This document shows positions 11,212-62,412 of a stretch of DNA of 64,000 nucleotides, in pieces. The notes under the pieces are model-generated. The model had not been told where the DNA came from. It ran no database searches and saw only the letters and a list, made by a program, of their open reading frames with translations. Position 1 is the first letter of the stretch. Each line of letters starts with the position of its first letter. The translations under genes and the position numbers were made by a program. Source of the stretch: Montifringilla adamsi (lineage: Eukaryota > Chordata > Aves > Passeriformes > Passeridae). The DNA is taken from assembly GCA_017590115.1 (NCBI GenBank), contig JAGGNK010008448.1, positions 744,001-808,000 on the forward strand, read 5' to 3'.

Positions 11212-11654
11212 CTAACGACAGCCACAGCTTGTTGCCACCATGTCTTTATAATTTTTAAGGACAGAATTCAGTTTGTCATCAAAGTAGAGAAGATTGAGGG
11301 ACTTCAATTCATCTGGCACACAGCAGGGCATGCTGACATCTTGAGACAATTTCAGTGTATAAACAATGGACTGAACTGTAGCATGGTTTGTTGCATTTAG
11401 ACTTCCCCCCAAAGGGAAGATGCAGGATCCTCTGCAATAATATGCATTGTATCCATTTGGGTGAATAATCCATCTTGACCAGCCAATAGCATGGAAGTCT
11501 ACATAGAGCTCCCTTCGGTGACATGCTGCTAAGGGGCTTCTGGGAGCAGCGGCTGCGGCAGCTCGGGGTCTCCTGCTCATGCTGGCACTGCTGCTTTCCA
11601 TTACAGCAGTGTCATGAGAAGCACGTGAAGCATCAGATTCATCAGTTTCTGATT
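11212..11654 (-). CDS. ADMP: ADMP coding exon 5 (cleavage site and mature ligand)
   Basis: Encodes 146 residues plus the stop at 11212-11214: an acidic/serine linker, the RRPR cleavage site, a six-alanine tract, and the cystine-knot domain with Cys in CHRR, YYC, RGSC, PCC and SCGC. The fourth cysteine, needed for the interchain disulfide, is present (MPCCVP), so a covalent dimer is expected. Confidence 0.85.
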
Positions 11655-14600
11655 CTGAAATGAAGTTGTATGTTAATATTTCACAAAGTTCATTTACAAA
11701 CAGTACAGTATTCTGTGTGAAAGCCTATTAAGTAAATCTACATCGAAGTCTTCAGAGCAGATTTCAAAATGGCACCTAACCTGTGAATGTACCAGAAGGG
11801 GTGTGTATTCAATTGCCATTTCAGCCATGCTTCCAAATCTGCCAAATCTTGTGTCCTGGAAAAGCCCCAATCCAGCAGAAATAGAAAAAACCCTGCAATG
11901 ATCTACCAAATATTCTGAACTCCACAATTCCTCTTCAGGGCTGAATCTAGTCAGAATGGTATTTACTGTCTCCATACAGCCACTCCTACAACACACATTA
12001 TTCTGGGCAGTGCTAACAGAGGGTGGAGATCACAGCCTTTTTCTCTCCAGTATTCTCCCAGGGACTATACCCATACACTTGCAAAGCAGAATGTGCAGAA
12101 ACCTGGCAATGTGCAAAGTAACACTGTAAAAAATATATTTTTCAAATTTTTGATCCTAAGAAAAACCACCACCAGGTTTACAGAACACTGAACAAATGAA
12201 GTGTACTGACAATAGGATGTTTTCTTAAAGTATCTTCTGAGACGCCCTGGGATCCATGGAGATCCATGTACACAAGCTGGAGCTCCCTGATATGTAGAAC
12301 AATGTGTGATCCCTGACCACTAACAACGGGCAGGTCTAGAGAGATACTTTGTTAAGAAATTTCTCAATCCTGATACAGTATCCCATGCAGAGCTTGATGC
12401 TCATTAAACTATATCTAGGATTTCACTATTCATTTTAATTTAGAAAACAGACCGGCCTGATTTTTAATATTAAAATTTTATTTCTAATCAATTTCACCAC
12501 CTATTTCTTAATATTGTCGCACCTATCTTCTAATATGCAAATACAACCGTTTACCAGAAAAGCCTGGAAAGCCAGAACAGCACGATTTTTGCCCCTCCTT
12601 CAAGCTCTTTGCATTTATCAGGCCCTAAAATCCAGCCTTAGCTGATTTTACACTAAGGCCAGTGGGAGAGGTAAGATACTGTTTTGTATTTTAAGGCACG
12701 AGGGCGTTGTCTTTGATGAAAGCAGCCTTTAGTCACAATGCTAATTAGTCATTGAAGTTAAATAGGAGCTTAAAAACCAAGCCAAGGACAAAAAAGTTCA
12801 AATTGCTTGTTTAACAACCTCTTTCACTCTTAAAATCACACTTAATGACTCTACTTACAGATACTTTACCAGAATTTTGACATAGCATTCCAGGTCACTG
12901 AGATTTTTTTTCAGTATAAACATAAAATACAATTTTCATGCAAATTTCACCACCACAAAAACAATATAAGCAGTACTTAAAAAATATAACTCCCACCCCT
13001 TTACAAACTAAATAAACCTGATTCTCCTTAGGATTAATGAATATTTCTGGCACACATAGCTTTTGTGAGGGGAGGGGCAATTTAGGACGCTGGTGATCTA
13101 CTAGAACTATCAAATCTAATTTCGATCACTGACAAAGGTGAACATCAAACCTGTTTATTACTGCAAGTAAATAACTGAGGTTAGATCTACATGAGGTAGC
13201 AGGAGGTGACAGAAGATGAACGGGCAATTCATATTCTAAAAGTGCACTTACTTGCAGCAAAGGGTACAAAGCTGTGAGACCTCCGCTTGTTGCTGTTCGT
13301 GAAGAGAACAAGGAGAGCACTTCTGCTCTCCTGCAAAGTGCCCTGGCTCTTGGCAAATGTAACCACGTCGTGTTCCATTCCATTCTTGGAAACATGTGTT
13401 GCAGTTATCCAAAAGCCATGGTTGGAGCTGCTGTTTCCAACCCACTTGGAAACCTGGTGACGATAGGGAAAAGAAAAAAATATTGTTTCAATATTCTAAT
13501 TACAGCATTATAATTAAGCAATGTTTCTATTAGGAAAAGAGAATAGGCAACAAGCTATGAGAGCATAAGGACATATATTATAACAGAAGTGAGATAACTG
13601 CATAGCTGAGACTCCATTGACTTGAATATTTAAACCAGTAATTCAACACTTAAAAATACAAAATAGCATATGCATTCCCCAAGGCTACATTTACAGAAAG
13701 ATAATTAATTTCAGAGAATTTACCAGTGAACACTTGAGTGTACACTCAACATTTTTTAATATTAAAATAAGCTCTCTCTGACTTTCAGCAGAAATTTATT
13801 TTTCATAGCAATCTGAACACAGTAATATTAACTCTCCAGACTTTTCATATCGTTAAGACTTATGTAAATCTAAAAACATGGCATTTGAAGAAATTCACAA
13901 TCAAGCAAATTTATTTATCTAATTGTTGTAATTGCACATTGATCGATTAGACCAGGTCATTCTCTAGCAGGAATATCATGACTTAAGATGGAACTCAACC
14001 AAGCATCCAAGCACGCTGTTCAGTCTGATCATAAAGCTTAGGCAACGAAAAACACTGTCCCAGAGTACAGCATTAGAGAACAGGCGCGTTCTTTTTCTAC
14101 GGAAAGGCATTCACCTACTATTACAATTTATGGATAGCTACAAAACCGATCTTGAAGCTCACAAACACAGAAGTCTATGCGGGAAGTTGAATGACAGGCT
14201 ATCCAACAAAGATAAACTCCGGAAACACAACGCTGAAGCAATACTGCTCTACAGAAGTGCTGCCAGAATAAAAAGGAGAAACTAAAACCTACTCTTAGTA
14301 GGCAACCGATGCCAATTGCTTTGGCAGTCTAAAGACTAACACCAGGTTTTAATCAGTATTTGGCCTGACGTCCCTTAATCGACTAGTTTGGGTTACTCAG
14401 CTGTCACCATGCTTGTGCTCCTAGAAGCTCATAAACACTTCTTTAATTCAGGTAGCACCAGGTGTACTTTTAAGGGTAGAGAGAAAGCTTCTTCCTCTGC
14501 TGTTGTCCTTCTGTTTGAACTGACCTCAAAACCCAGCTTAATGGCAATGCTGGAGTAGTAAGGTGTCATCTCGAAAGTTTAAGAAAAAAACTTAAGTCAG

Positions 14601-15997
14601 ACTTTGCTTACTGTCTGTGTGACATTGAAGACTTCCCAGCCTTCCGTATGGAGGGACAATAATCTTGATGCAATGAGATGTTTTTTCTGTGGCTTATTTT
14701 CACTCTCCAAGAGCTCATACACTTCCACCTAAATAACATCAATATACAACAAAACCAAGAAGAAATTTATTTGATTGTTCTTACAGCAAACTAGGAGGAT
14801 GAAGGTTATGCAGATTTCTGCTACTTCACAGCTGTAAAACTCTACCGTCATTCTAAAAGAGGTAAAAAGTAGATTTGGGACCGTTTAATAGAAAAACAGT
14901 TATTGCTACATACATCTACTTCTAGATGTGTTCAGAGGCAGGATACCAGATATAGATACTATAGAAAATTACCCTAACCATCCCTATCCTGTTTTGAACA
15001 CCTGATACCGTCAAAGTCTTCCGTTCCTCCACATAATTGTCTTCAGGTCTGCAAAAAGTCCAATTCTGCCCTTTGCCAGAGGAATAGATACACTCAATTT
15101 CCTTAGCCGCCTTGTTTTCCCATGAATCCCTGCTGCTATTACTATTTTTCGGAGCAGCTCCAGCAGATAAATTTCCATTCGAATTTCGAAACTTCTCAAA
15201 TCCCAGAAAAGTATATTTGGGATAGGTCTGACATTAGTATTTTTCGGGAAAGCTCACTGCCATAGCACACAGGTCAGTGTAAAGCCAAAGTCAAAACTTT
15301 ACATTACTTCTTTGCATGCTGGAGGCAAAGAAAAAGTGAGGATGACAAAACAAAAATAACAACAAAGCAGGTTTGTGCGACACGTAGTTGCACTCCTTTT
15401 AGTTGCACTAATTTTCAGTATTAATAACAAAGATAGCAGAATTAAGTGTTTAACTATTTCCTCACTTACTTTGCAGAAGTGTTGCGTGTAGGACCTTCTG
15501 GACCGATGCGTCCTCTTAAGCTTGAAGACCCTGAACTCGGCTTTCAGCATCTGCTCGCTCTTTTCCATCGCGCTGATGTCGAAGTAGAAGTGGTGGTGGT
15601 CCACGTGAACTGTAAAAGACCTTTCTTAGGAACACTGCCAGACCCCGCCGGGCCTGACCCGCCCTCGCGGGGATCCTCCGCGGGCTCGGCCCCGCCGCCC
15701 GGGCCCACCTCGGTCCTCGAAGCTGCGCACCACGTCTCCCTGCAGCAGCCCCGGGGCGCGGGTGATGCCGTTGGCGTCGGCCACCTTGTTGAAGAGATCC
15801 ACCATGAACTGGGGCGGCTTCTTGCGGGGCAGCACGTCGGGCGGCAGCTCCTCGATGTCGAAGACCTCCCGAAGGCGCTGCAAGGCCGCGGCCAGCACCG
15901 AGTCCCGCGGGTCGGGGAGCAGGGGCAGGGCACGGGCCACCCTCAGGCTCAGCAGCCCGGCCAGGCACAGCCACAGCCACGGCGGGCGGGTCTCCAT
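11212..15997 (-). CDS. ADMP: BMP-class TGF-beta ligand, probable ADMP (five coding exons)
   Basis: Coding exons, in transcript order, are 15709-15997, 15470-15609, 14612-14728, 13252-13453 and 11212-11654 on the minus strand. All have GT-AG borders and consistent phase, and they give 396 residues plus stop. Residues 1 to about 22 form a hydrophobic signal peptide. The prodomain carries DVLPRKKPPQFMVDLFN and the GWEVFNVTQTVSKWV / NHGFWITATH features of BMP propeptides. RRPR in the last exon fits furin-type cleavage. The mature domain begins CHRRELYVDFHAIGW, has the seven knot cysteines, an N-A-T glycosylation site and ends SCGCR. ADMP is a secreted BMP-receptor ligand that sets dorsoventral pattern around the organizer and is understood to be absent from mammals. 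Mature-domain features (YNAYYC, NATNHATVQSIV, LNLLYFDD) and the five-exon structure fit ADMP better than the two-coding-exon BMP2/4/16 group. BMP16 or another BMP relative is the alternative. The ligand class is certain; the subfamily is likely. Confidence 0.75.
11655..13251 (-). other. ADMP intron 4
   Basis: This intron has no coding content. It includes a stretch at about 12470-12830 with an octamer ATGCAAAT (12535-12542), a TCF/LEF-type CTTTGATG (12711-12718) and CTAATTAG-like sites, a candidate regulatory element. The rest is unremarkable. Confidence 0.45.
13252..13453 (-). CDS. ADMP: ADMP coding exon 4
   Basis: Prodomain C-terminal part: VSKWVGNSSSNHGFWITATH, then ALLVLFTNSNKRRSHSFVPFAA. 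It ends in phase 1 at a perfect gtaagt donor. NSS in the NSSSNHG stretch is a possible N-glycosylation site. Confidence 0.8.
13454..14611 (-). other. ADMP intron 3
   Basis: 1.16 kb of AT-rich sequence with no recognisable element. Confidence 0.6.
14612..14728 (-). CDS. ADMP: ADMP coding exon 3
   Basis: Encodes 39 whole codons of prodomain, VEVYELLE through GWEVFNVTQT. The sequence ahead of the GW motif (IASRLLSLHTEGW) is typical of BMP prodomains. Acceptor atttag, donor gtaagc. Confidence 0.8.
14729..15469 (-). other. ADMP intron 2
   Basis: 741 nt with no recognisable element. Confidence 0.6.
15470..15609 (-). CDS. ADMP: ADMP coding exon 2
   Basis: Prodomain segment VHVDHHHFYFDISAMEKSEQ and following, including the AEFRVFKLK strand typical of BMP propeptides. 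It is bounded by acceptor tttacag and a perfect gtaagt donor, and enters in phase 1 and leaves in phase 0. Confidence 0.8.
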
Positions 15998-16240
15998 GGA
16001 CGGCGGCGCGGGCTCGGCCGGGCCGCCTGGGGCGCCCCGCGGCCGTGACCGCGCTGCGTGAGGCGGCAGCGGCCCTGGGGCGCGCAGCCCCGAGGGCCAA
16101 AGGCCCCGGGCAGGGGAGGCCGCGCCGCGCCCGGGCCATCAGCGGCGCTTAAGGGCTCAATGGGGCATCGCCGTGCGCTCCTTGGCATCGGAGCGGCCGC
16201 CGGGCTGCCTCGGGGCTCGGGCTGCCGGGGAAAGGGCCAG
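15650..16240. promoter_or_regulatory. ADMP: CpG island over ADMP exon 1 and promoter
   Basis: This block is very GC- and CpG-rich and covers ADMP exon 1 and about 240 nt upstream of its start codon. No TATA box is visible close to the start, so a CpG-island promoter is the simplest reading. Long ORFs in other frames here are composition artefacts. Confidence 0.6.
15709..15997 (-). CDS. ADMP: ADMP coding exon 1
   Basis: Encodes residues 1-96 and ends in phase 1 at a GAG|gtgggc donor. It holds the signal peptide (WLWLCLAGLLSL core, likely cleaved near ARA-LP) and the start of the prodomain. The start ATG at 15995-15997 is the only one that places the signal peptide at the N-terminus. The exon sits in a CpG island. 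Confidence 0.8.
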
Positions 16241-16294
16241 GTGTCAGCGAAGAACACCGCACTTGCGAAATCCCTATCCTTTCAACCGACCGTC

Positions 16295-16320
16295 TTTTTT
16301 TTTTTTTTTTTTTTTTTTTT
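16295..16320. repeat. Poly-T run upstream of ADMP
   Basis: There are 26 consecutive T on the plus strand at the outer edge of the ADMP CpG island. Confidence 0.95.
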
Positions 16321-19300
16321 CAGCCGAAAAAGGCTGATTTGGAGATTGTTGAGCCCAGGTGATGTTTTCCCGTCGTTGCCGTAGCCATAAAAAGTATACT
16401 GGGACCTGGGCGTGAGCTTCTGTACTTCCCTGCCTGCGGAATGCCCGGGATCCCCGGCACCTTCCTGGTGCGGCCCCGGTGCCGGGGCTTGGCAGGACGG
16501 AGGCTGCAGTTCCCCAGGCTCAAACTCGGCCCTACAACTGCCCAAGGGGAGCAGGCTTTAAGGACAGAGTCCGGAGTTCTGCTAGCGCGGTGCAGCAAGA
16601 AGAGCCGGGCTTAGAAGTATTCAGGGATAGGGGCAGGAATACACATTCTGACGAGCTATTTTAAGGCTTATTTCCCAGAGTCAACTAGCTTTCAATAATT
16701 TGCCTTTTTTTCCCACCCACTGGTTGATGAAAGGGATTCCGCCTTATACTAAATACTAAAACGGAAAACCAACCCAAACGAACCAACCCCAGCCCTAAGG
16801 ATCCTGCAGAGTCGTCCTTTTCAAGGCAGTCTGGCAACTTAGAGAGGAGCAAATAGACCTTCCTGATGGTTCGTGCAGCAGTGCCTGTTCTTCTTGTGCC
16901 ACATTGCGCTGTGTTCTCCTTCCAGGCAGGAAAGTATTGGGAAGTATTTTGTGGGGCAGATAAAAATGTCTACTGGGTCCTCTGCTTAGCCACACGATGT
17001 TAGACAGGGTTTGCATTGAGCAACCAGGCGGACCTATAGGAGAATAAGGTGGGGAGAAAGAGGCCACAGCTCCACGCAGTCCCGAATTTTTGCCCCATGA
17101 AGTGCAAAAGACTAGTGAAGGAAAATGATGGGTTAACCAGACCAGTGTAAAGAGCACTGTTGCTGCACATAGAGCTTCAGCCAACTTTGATCCTCAAAAT
17201 TCTCCAGTTGTCTTGAAAGAGCTGCAGGTATCTCAGCTAATGTCTAACAACTGTGCTGGATAAAATACTACCCATTCAGCTACCTGCCTAAGAGCTTGGA
17301 AAAAGACTAGTAAGACAGGAGAAATGATCACTACACTGTTTTTCAGTCAACCTAAAAAGCTTTGCTTCCACTTCACTGCTTCTTCACATTCTCATCCTCA
17401 CAAACCCTACCCTGCCCTTGGGTCTCTTCATTTACTCCCAGTATCCTCTCTAGGCATATACCTTCATTTTTACTCTCATGGTGCTGCTTCCAGACATTAA
17501 TGTCTGGGAACACATAGCTAGGGTTCCCAAAGAATCTTAACTCTGCCCCAGAGGCAAAGATTTATGAAAAAAATCCTCTCTGTTTAATATAAGCTGGGAC
17601 TACAAACAACAAAATGTCTCTATCGTAGTGCAACTGCAGAAATTTCAGCCTACAGTTAGCCAAACGTAACCCACTGAGTGCTGTGTTCTTTTATTTTCAT
17701 ATTTCTGATTAGGCAAACAACATAATGAAAGCCTTTCTCCCTATTCTTTTGTAAGACTGCATGACTCACCACTTATGTAAGCCTTATGCAGGAGCTGGTC
17801 ATAGCTCCTCTGATGATTCTAAGTCCTGGTTTGCAATTAGTGCAAAGCTTCCACCTCCCTGTTCTGTACAATAAAAATAGGTTCTCTCAACTTACGTGTT
17901 GTGAGCAGTGTGGCTTTGGGAGCCCAGGAAAAGCTGTGAATCTGTAGGGAACAATGATAGGCAGTTAACTTAAAATTTTAGGTGGATTCTCTAGAGTTCA
18001 GCATTGGCGTTGCTTTCCCTTCTCTCTCAAATGACTGGATAAACAGCTTGTTGAGTCTGAAGAGCTCACAATCATCTGGCTCTCAGGTATAGCATATGGG
18101 TAAGAACGGGGCTATTTATTGTAGGGCCTGCCACATTGTCTTTAATGCCATTGTGGTGAATATAGCATAGCAATAATGAAAAAACATGGTTATTGCATGG
18201 GTAGAGCAGGCTGGAAGCTGCTTCTAACACAGCTGCCTGACACTTCCTATGTTTTCTGTGCGGGTTCTGTAGTTCCTAATTTAATGACTCACAACAGGTC
18301 TATTCTTTCTGGGAAAAATATTACTTTTCTGCTCTGTGAATGAAACAATGATCCTCTGCAGTCTTCCCCAGTTTTTTCAGGGCGGGAGCAAGAACATGAG
18401 GTGTTTCACTCAGTTCCATGGCAACTTGGGCCCATTTAAAAAAAGAAAAGAGGAATGGCTCTTGCATGAAAGATGTCAGACTTCTCTTTACTTTTAGTGG
18501 TAGGAGAGGTAGCAAAACCATGCCCACCAGAACAAGTTAAGAATTCCTAAGGAAAGCTTCATCTACTAAATTTCAGCTGAAGGCACAGGACTGTACCACA
18601 TCAGCAATACTGTGTGGTGACATCACCCCAGAGCCTAGAATAGCAATCCCGTGAGGGCTGGGTAGATGGAGAGAGCCACTGAGTTAGTAAGCATTTAGTA
18701 TATTCAGCATTTTGTCTCAATGTTGGAACATGGACATTATAAATGGCCCTAAGTAGCAGAGTGTTTTCACCATGTATCTAATAGATAAATACCTCTCCCA
18801 GAGGAGATGAACTCCCAAGTGCAGACTCGCCAGCACATCCTGACTCCTAGACATGTGCCCTATGCAAGCCCTTAAAAACTGCACTCTCAGCAATTTTCTA
18901 TGATAGTTTTGTGTAACTTAAGAGTTGCTGAATTAATGATCTAGACAATAAAATACCATATTACCTGTAATTCCAACCAGGGCTTCTTTGTACTGTGCTA
19001 TCATTTCTTGAAGCATTTTTGAAGGACCCGAAAGATGTATTGTTTCCCTCTAAAGACTGTATCCATCAGATGGAGAAACCAATGCAGGAATTAGTGATGC
19101 ATCTAAACTTACCCAGAGGTTTATAGCAGAAATTCCAGACATTCCTGCTCCTAAAAGACCAAGCAGGTGGATTACTCCAGATTTCAAATCACCTCAGTGA
19201 CTATGTTACTAAATATAAAACATGAGGAAAAAATTAGGAAAAATTTCTTAGCCCATACATTGGAAATATTCCAAATTTGGATAAAATTACTATAGGGTCT

Positions 19301-22300
19301 CTTAATATTTAAATTTTTCACCATCTTTATGTATCTTTTGAGAAGGCATAGCCACCAGCAGCACAAGAGGCATTACATCATTTTTGCTTGCTGAATCACT
19401 GAGATAGAGCTGTTCCACTGTTCCTTAACACCTCCTCCCTTCAAGAGAGAAAACTTGCTTAAACTGTAATGACTGGGTTTTACATATGAATCACAGCAGT
19501 ATGCAAAAGGAATTCAAGTTAGATATCCCACCAGTTTAATTATTCATCTATCCAGTTCCTTATTTTAAAAATAAAATTATTTTAGGAGAAAAAGAAAGTA
19601 ACAATCAAGCTTGTCCCTTCTGTTACAGCCTATTGAAAGGCAGAGAACTGCAGCAGTAGAAGAGAGCAGTATTTAGCCAAGTTTAGCAATCTTGGAATCA
19701 GAAGCAAAGCTGACCTTATGACTGGACTACAACTGTCTATAGGTGACTGTCACCTGAAGCCAAAACTTGCAGATGTAAAACCCCACTTCTTTATAGCTTT
19801 ATTTGGGAGGATGACATTTATTATCTGCAACAGCCTCAATTTTCCACATGGTGCAGCTCTGAGAGGAGGCTGAGCCACAGACAGAAGTTAGGTATTTTAA
19901 AATACCATAGTTAATGACCATTTCTAATCAATCTATCCATTCAGCAACTTACATTTGTTATGTGGTGGGTCATTATAGTCCAGAAAAGTCAAAGGCCTAC
20001 AACCTTTAGCTAAGTCTTTTTTTCTCTATGTCAAAATTTAGTTCTATAACGGAGATGTGTTGGTTGGCTATGCATCTTCAGCAAAAGGGCGAACACAGGA
20101 GCACCTGGAATAATGTAAAAGGAGGATGGGATGGGAGGACAAGGGAAAACACCTTCATGAACAAGAAGGTTTTTTTACCTCCCCCTTTAAAAATATGGTT
20201 TGAAATTAGAAGGAACAATTATGATGTTTTTAACTTCTGCTGCTGAAGTATCAATTCAGCATGTTTTATTAAGCAGTGTACACAGTTCCCACAACTGCTT
20301 ACTGAGCAATCAAAGTTTCTGCTATTTGGCTTTCTAGATTTTTATTCAACTGCATTTGTCTGGTCAAATGGTAGGTCACATCCCACAGTAGCATGGTGCT
20401 CAGCTTTTAGTATCTTTACAGGAAAGACATTTTCAGTAGCTCCCTGTGGTATGGTTTTTTTAAATTTAAAGTTTATAATCACTGTTCCATGCTGACATGT
20501 CTTTCCTTAGTAAGATTTAGTGTTTTTTTGTTTTTGGTTGGTTTTTTTTTTTTTTCCTCCCAGCTGTATTCCTAAATTAACATCTGTATTTTGATTTTTA
20601 TCCCCTTTTTTTACTGAGGTAAGAAAACAAAATATAAGAACACATGCATTCCACATGAGTGATTTTTGGAATCATGCACAGATAAAGTAGCAACTACCAA
20701 CTCTAGCACTGAGTACTTGGGAACTGAGACAGCTAGAATACAAGATTTGTTTGACTATGCAACACTGTTAGTGAGGAACTGCTTCAGATATTCTGTGAAG
20801 ATGTGAAAGGAATTCACTTTATACAGGTAAAGCTAGACTAACAAAAATCAGATATTTTACGGAAAGAAAGAATTTTTCTGAAATAACTCTACTACATTAA
20901 AATGTATGGTAGCTGTATTATATTTCAGGAAAATTTTTATCTATAAATCAGTAAATCTTTAATTACCTATGCTTTTGAGATCAACTACTTACAAATATTT
21001 TTTGAGTATTCTATTAGTACTTTTTCAGTCCTTAAAAATTTTCAACAAATGCAAGTACTGGAAAAAAGCTAGTTAGGACGCATAATTTGAAATTGTATGG
21101 ATAATGGAAATATAAAGATAATATTAATCATTTGGTCAGTGCATAGCATACAGAAGATGCCTCCCTGCCCACTCTTCCCAGTGCCCAATGACTTCTAGAA
21201 TACACTTTTGTTTTTCCTTTTTTAATAAGTCCATAAAACCAAGAATTTATAAACCAAGAATTTATAAAAAGTACATGCAAGTCTATTTACATGAACAGAT
21301 CAAGAAGCTGCAAACTCTCCTTAGTATACAGGAATGACATCTTTAAAATTGGGAGTTTTATAATAAAACAGGACACCAAAACTAACAGCTAAGGTGACAC
21401 CAGCAGCTTTGCTGACTGCTGAATTCCTGGTTAGTTGCTGGGATAAGTAGAGATGGGGACATGACACCCAAACCAATTAATATTCCATATAGATTTGAAG
21501 AAAACAGAAAATTGGTTTTACTCTTTTTCTGACCCATTTCAAGTCTTATCAACATCAGTTGCAGCCCAGTTCCTTGTTTCATCTTTTTTTGAAAGAGGGA
21601 ATGTAGGTGAAAATAAATGGGATCAGAGAAAGAGATGTTAGGTGCAGTCCCATCTTCAAATGCTATTAGGAAAATAAACATTCTTGAATTGTCTGCCCTA
21701 CCTAATTCCAGCCTCTGAAAAGCCAAGAAGGACCACTTCTTGCAGATCTCTACAGACCCTTTACCACTGAGCAAAAACAAGAGGAAAAGCCATTGGAAGT
21801 CTCTAAAAGGTTTTGTTTTTCACAAAACGAAAGTTTGTGTTCTTGTTTCACCATTCATCTTTGAATATTTGTATTTCCACTTAAAGTAAACAAGATAATT
21901 TCATAGTGAACAAAAAAGCTAAAACTAGCTCAGCTTTCCATAGCTTAGGGATAGGAAGGACATTAGGCATATGTAACTATTCCTAGTTTAAGCCATACAG
22001 GAATTTAATATTGCTGCAACAATGTGGTTTTCTTCTCAAAATCTGTCCACATTTTCCACCTTAAAATTTCTTGTGTAGCACATGAAATGTACTTGGATTT
22101 GCTACAAATACCTGGTATTAGAACTTACCCAACTGCCAAGAAACTTTAAGTTTTCCCTACCCATAGAAGATGAATGACATGTAACTTCGATATATGCTCC
22201 AACTTTTCCCAAAAATTATTCTGGTGAGTAAAATACAGTGACACCCTTCCCCCTCTGACCAGTTAACAACCCAGTCTATATCAAGGTATAAAATTTTAAG

Positions 22301-23158
22301 TGGTAGGAGGTAACTGGCCATATATCACAGTGAAACATATGAGCATTTAGTGAGATTTCAATTTTAAGTCCACAACCTGTGACAAACATAACAGTTATTG
22401 CTGCCTCAGTTTTAAGAAATACTGTAGAGTAACCACTTGCCAGTGATGTATGAGATTGTAACTGGATTGCTGATTATGGTGTTAATGGGTGCTCCAGAAT
22501 TTACGAAGTTTTCCATAATTATCAATTGTCAGTTAACTCAATATCCTCCTATGCTTTCCATTTTTTGTGATTAAACCTTTATGGCATTAGAATTCTTTCT
22601 CAAACATTACAACAGAATTTTCACTACTGATGCAAGTTACAGAAAATGATTCTGATGCACTTGTCAGTACAAGTGAATCTCTCATGCTAACTACCATCAT
22701 CCCCCCTCCACACTTTTTTTTTCTTTTTTTTTTTTTTTGATGGCACACTGTGTGCCCTATGACCATTCAAGTAATAAACAGGAAATCAAGGACGTAGTTT
22801 TCCAGAATTTCACAGAAATCGAAGTCTTACAATCCATGGCAACATCCATGGATCTTATAGTAATAAAAGGTCAGTATATGTTCTTCATCCCATTTATATT
22901 AAGATTTCTTTTGAAGAAAAGGTGCTGATAGTTCGTATTGTTTCACCTATGAGGTAGATGGCACTTTTATATAAATAGTGTAAATCAGAAATTAAGTTGG
23001 CTTTAAGCCTGCAACAAGTCCTGCACCACTGACTGTTCAAGGCATGAATTAATTCAGGAATACAAAATATTTCAAAATTTTCAAAGTCACACAATGTTTC
23101 TTCTTTGAGAGGAGAATGGTGGTCAGCTGGACAGAGAGGTGCCTCCACTGATTAAGGG
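16321..23158. other. Intergenic region between ERCC6 3' end and ADMP promoter
   Basis: No gene was recognised on either strand. The upper part (below 23158) must include the ERCC6 3' UTR, but no canonical minus-strand AATAAA is seen within about 1 kb of the stop, so its end is not placed. Features are a poly-T tract at 22714-22738, a T-rich run near 20540-20556 and a short tandem repeat at 21236-21268 (two AACCAAGAATTTATA-like units). Confidence 0.5.
22714..22738. repeat. Poly-T tract
   Basis: A T9-C-T15 run on the plus strand, which would be poly-A in the ERCC6 transcript direction, about 0.43 kb past the ERCC6 stop codon. No retroelement body was recognised. Confidence 0.9.

Positions 23159-62412
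<39,254 letters not shown>

Noticed and set aside
15446..16048. 200-codon plus-strand ORF across ADMP exons 1 and 2
   Set aside because: It is antisense to real exons within a CpG island. The open frame follows from GC-rich codon composition and it shows no protein family features.
15516..16139. 207-codon minus-strand ORF overlapping ADMP exon 1 in another frame
   Set aside because: It is Ala/Arg/Pro-rich and out of frame with the spliced ligand. It is a shadow of the CpG island.
16795..17184. 129-codon minus-strand ORF upstream of ADMP
   Set aside because: No recognised motif and no supporting splice or promoter context.
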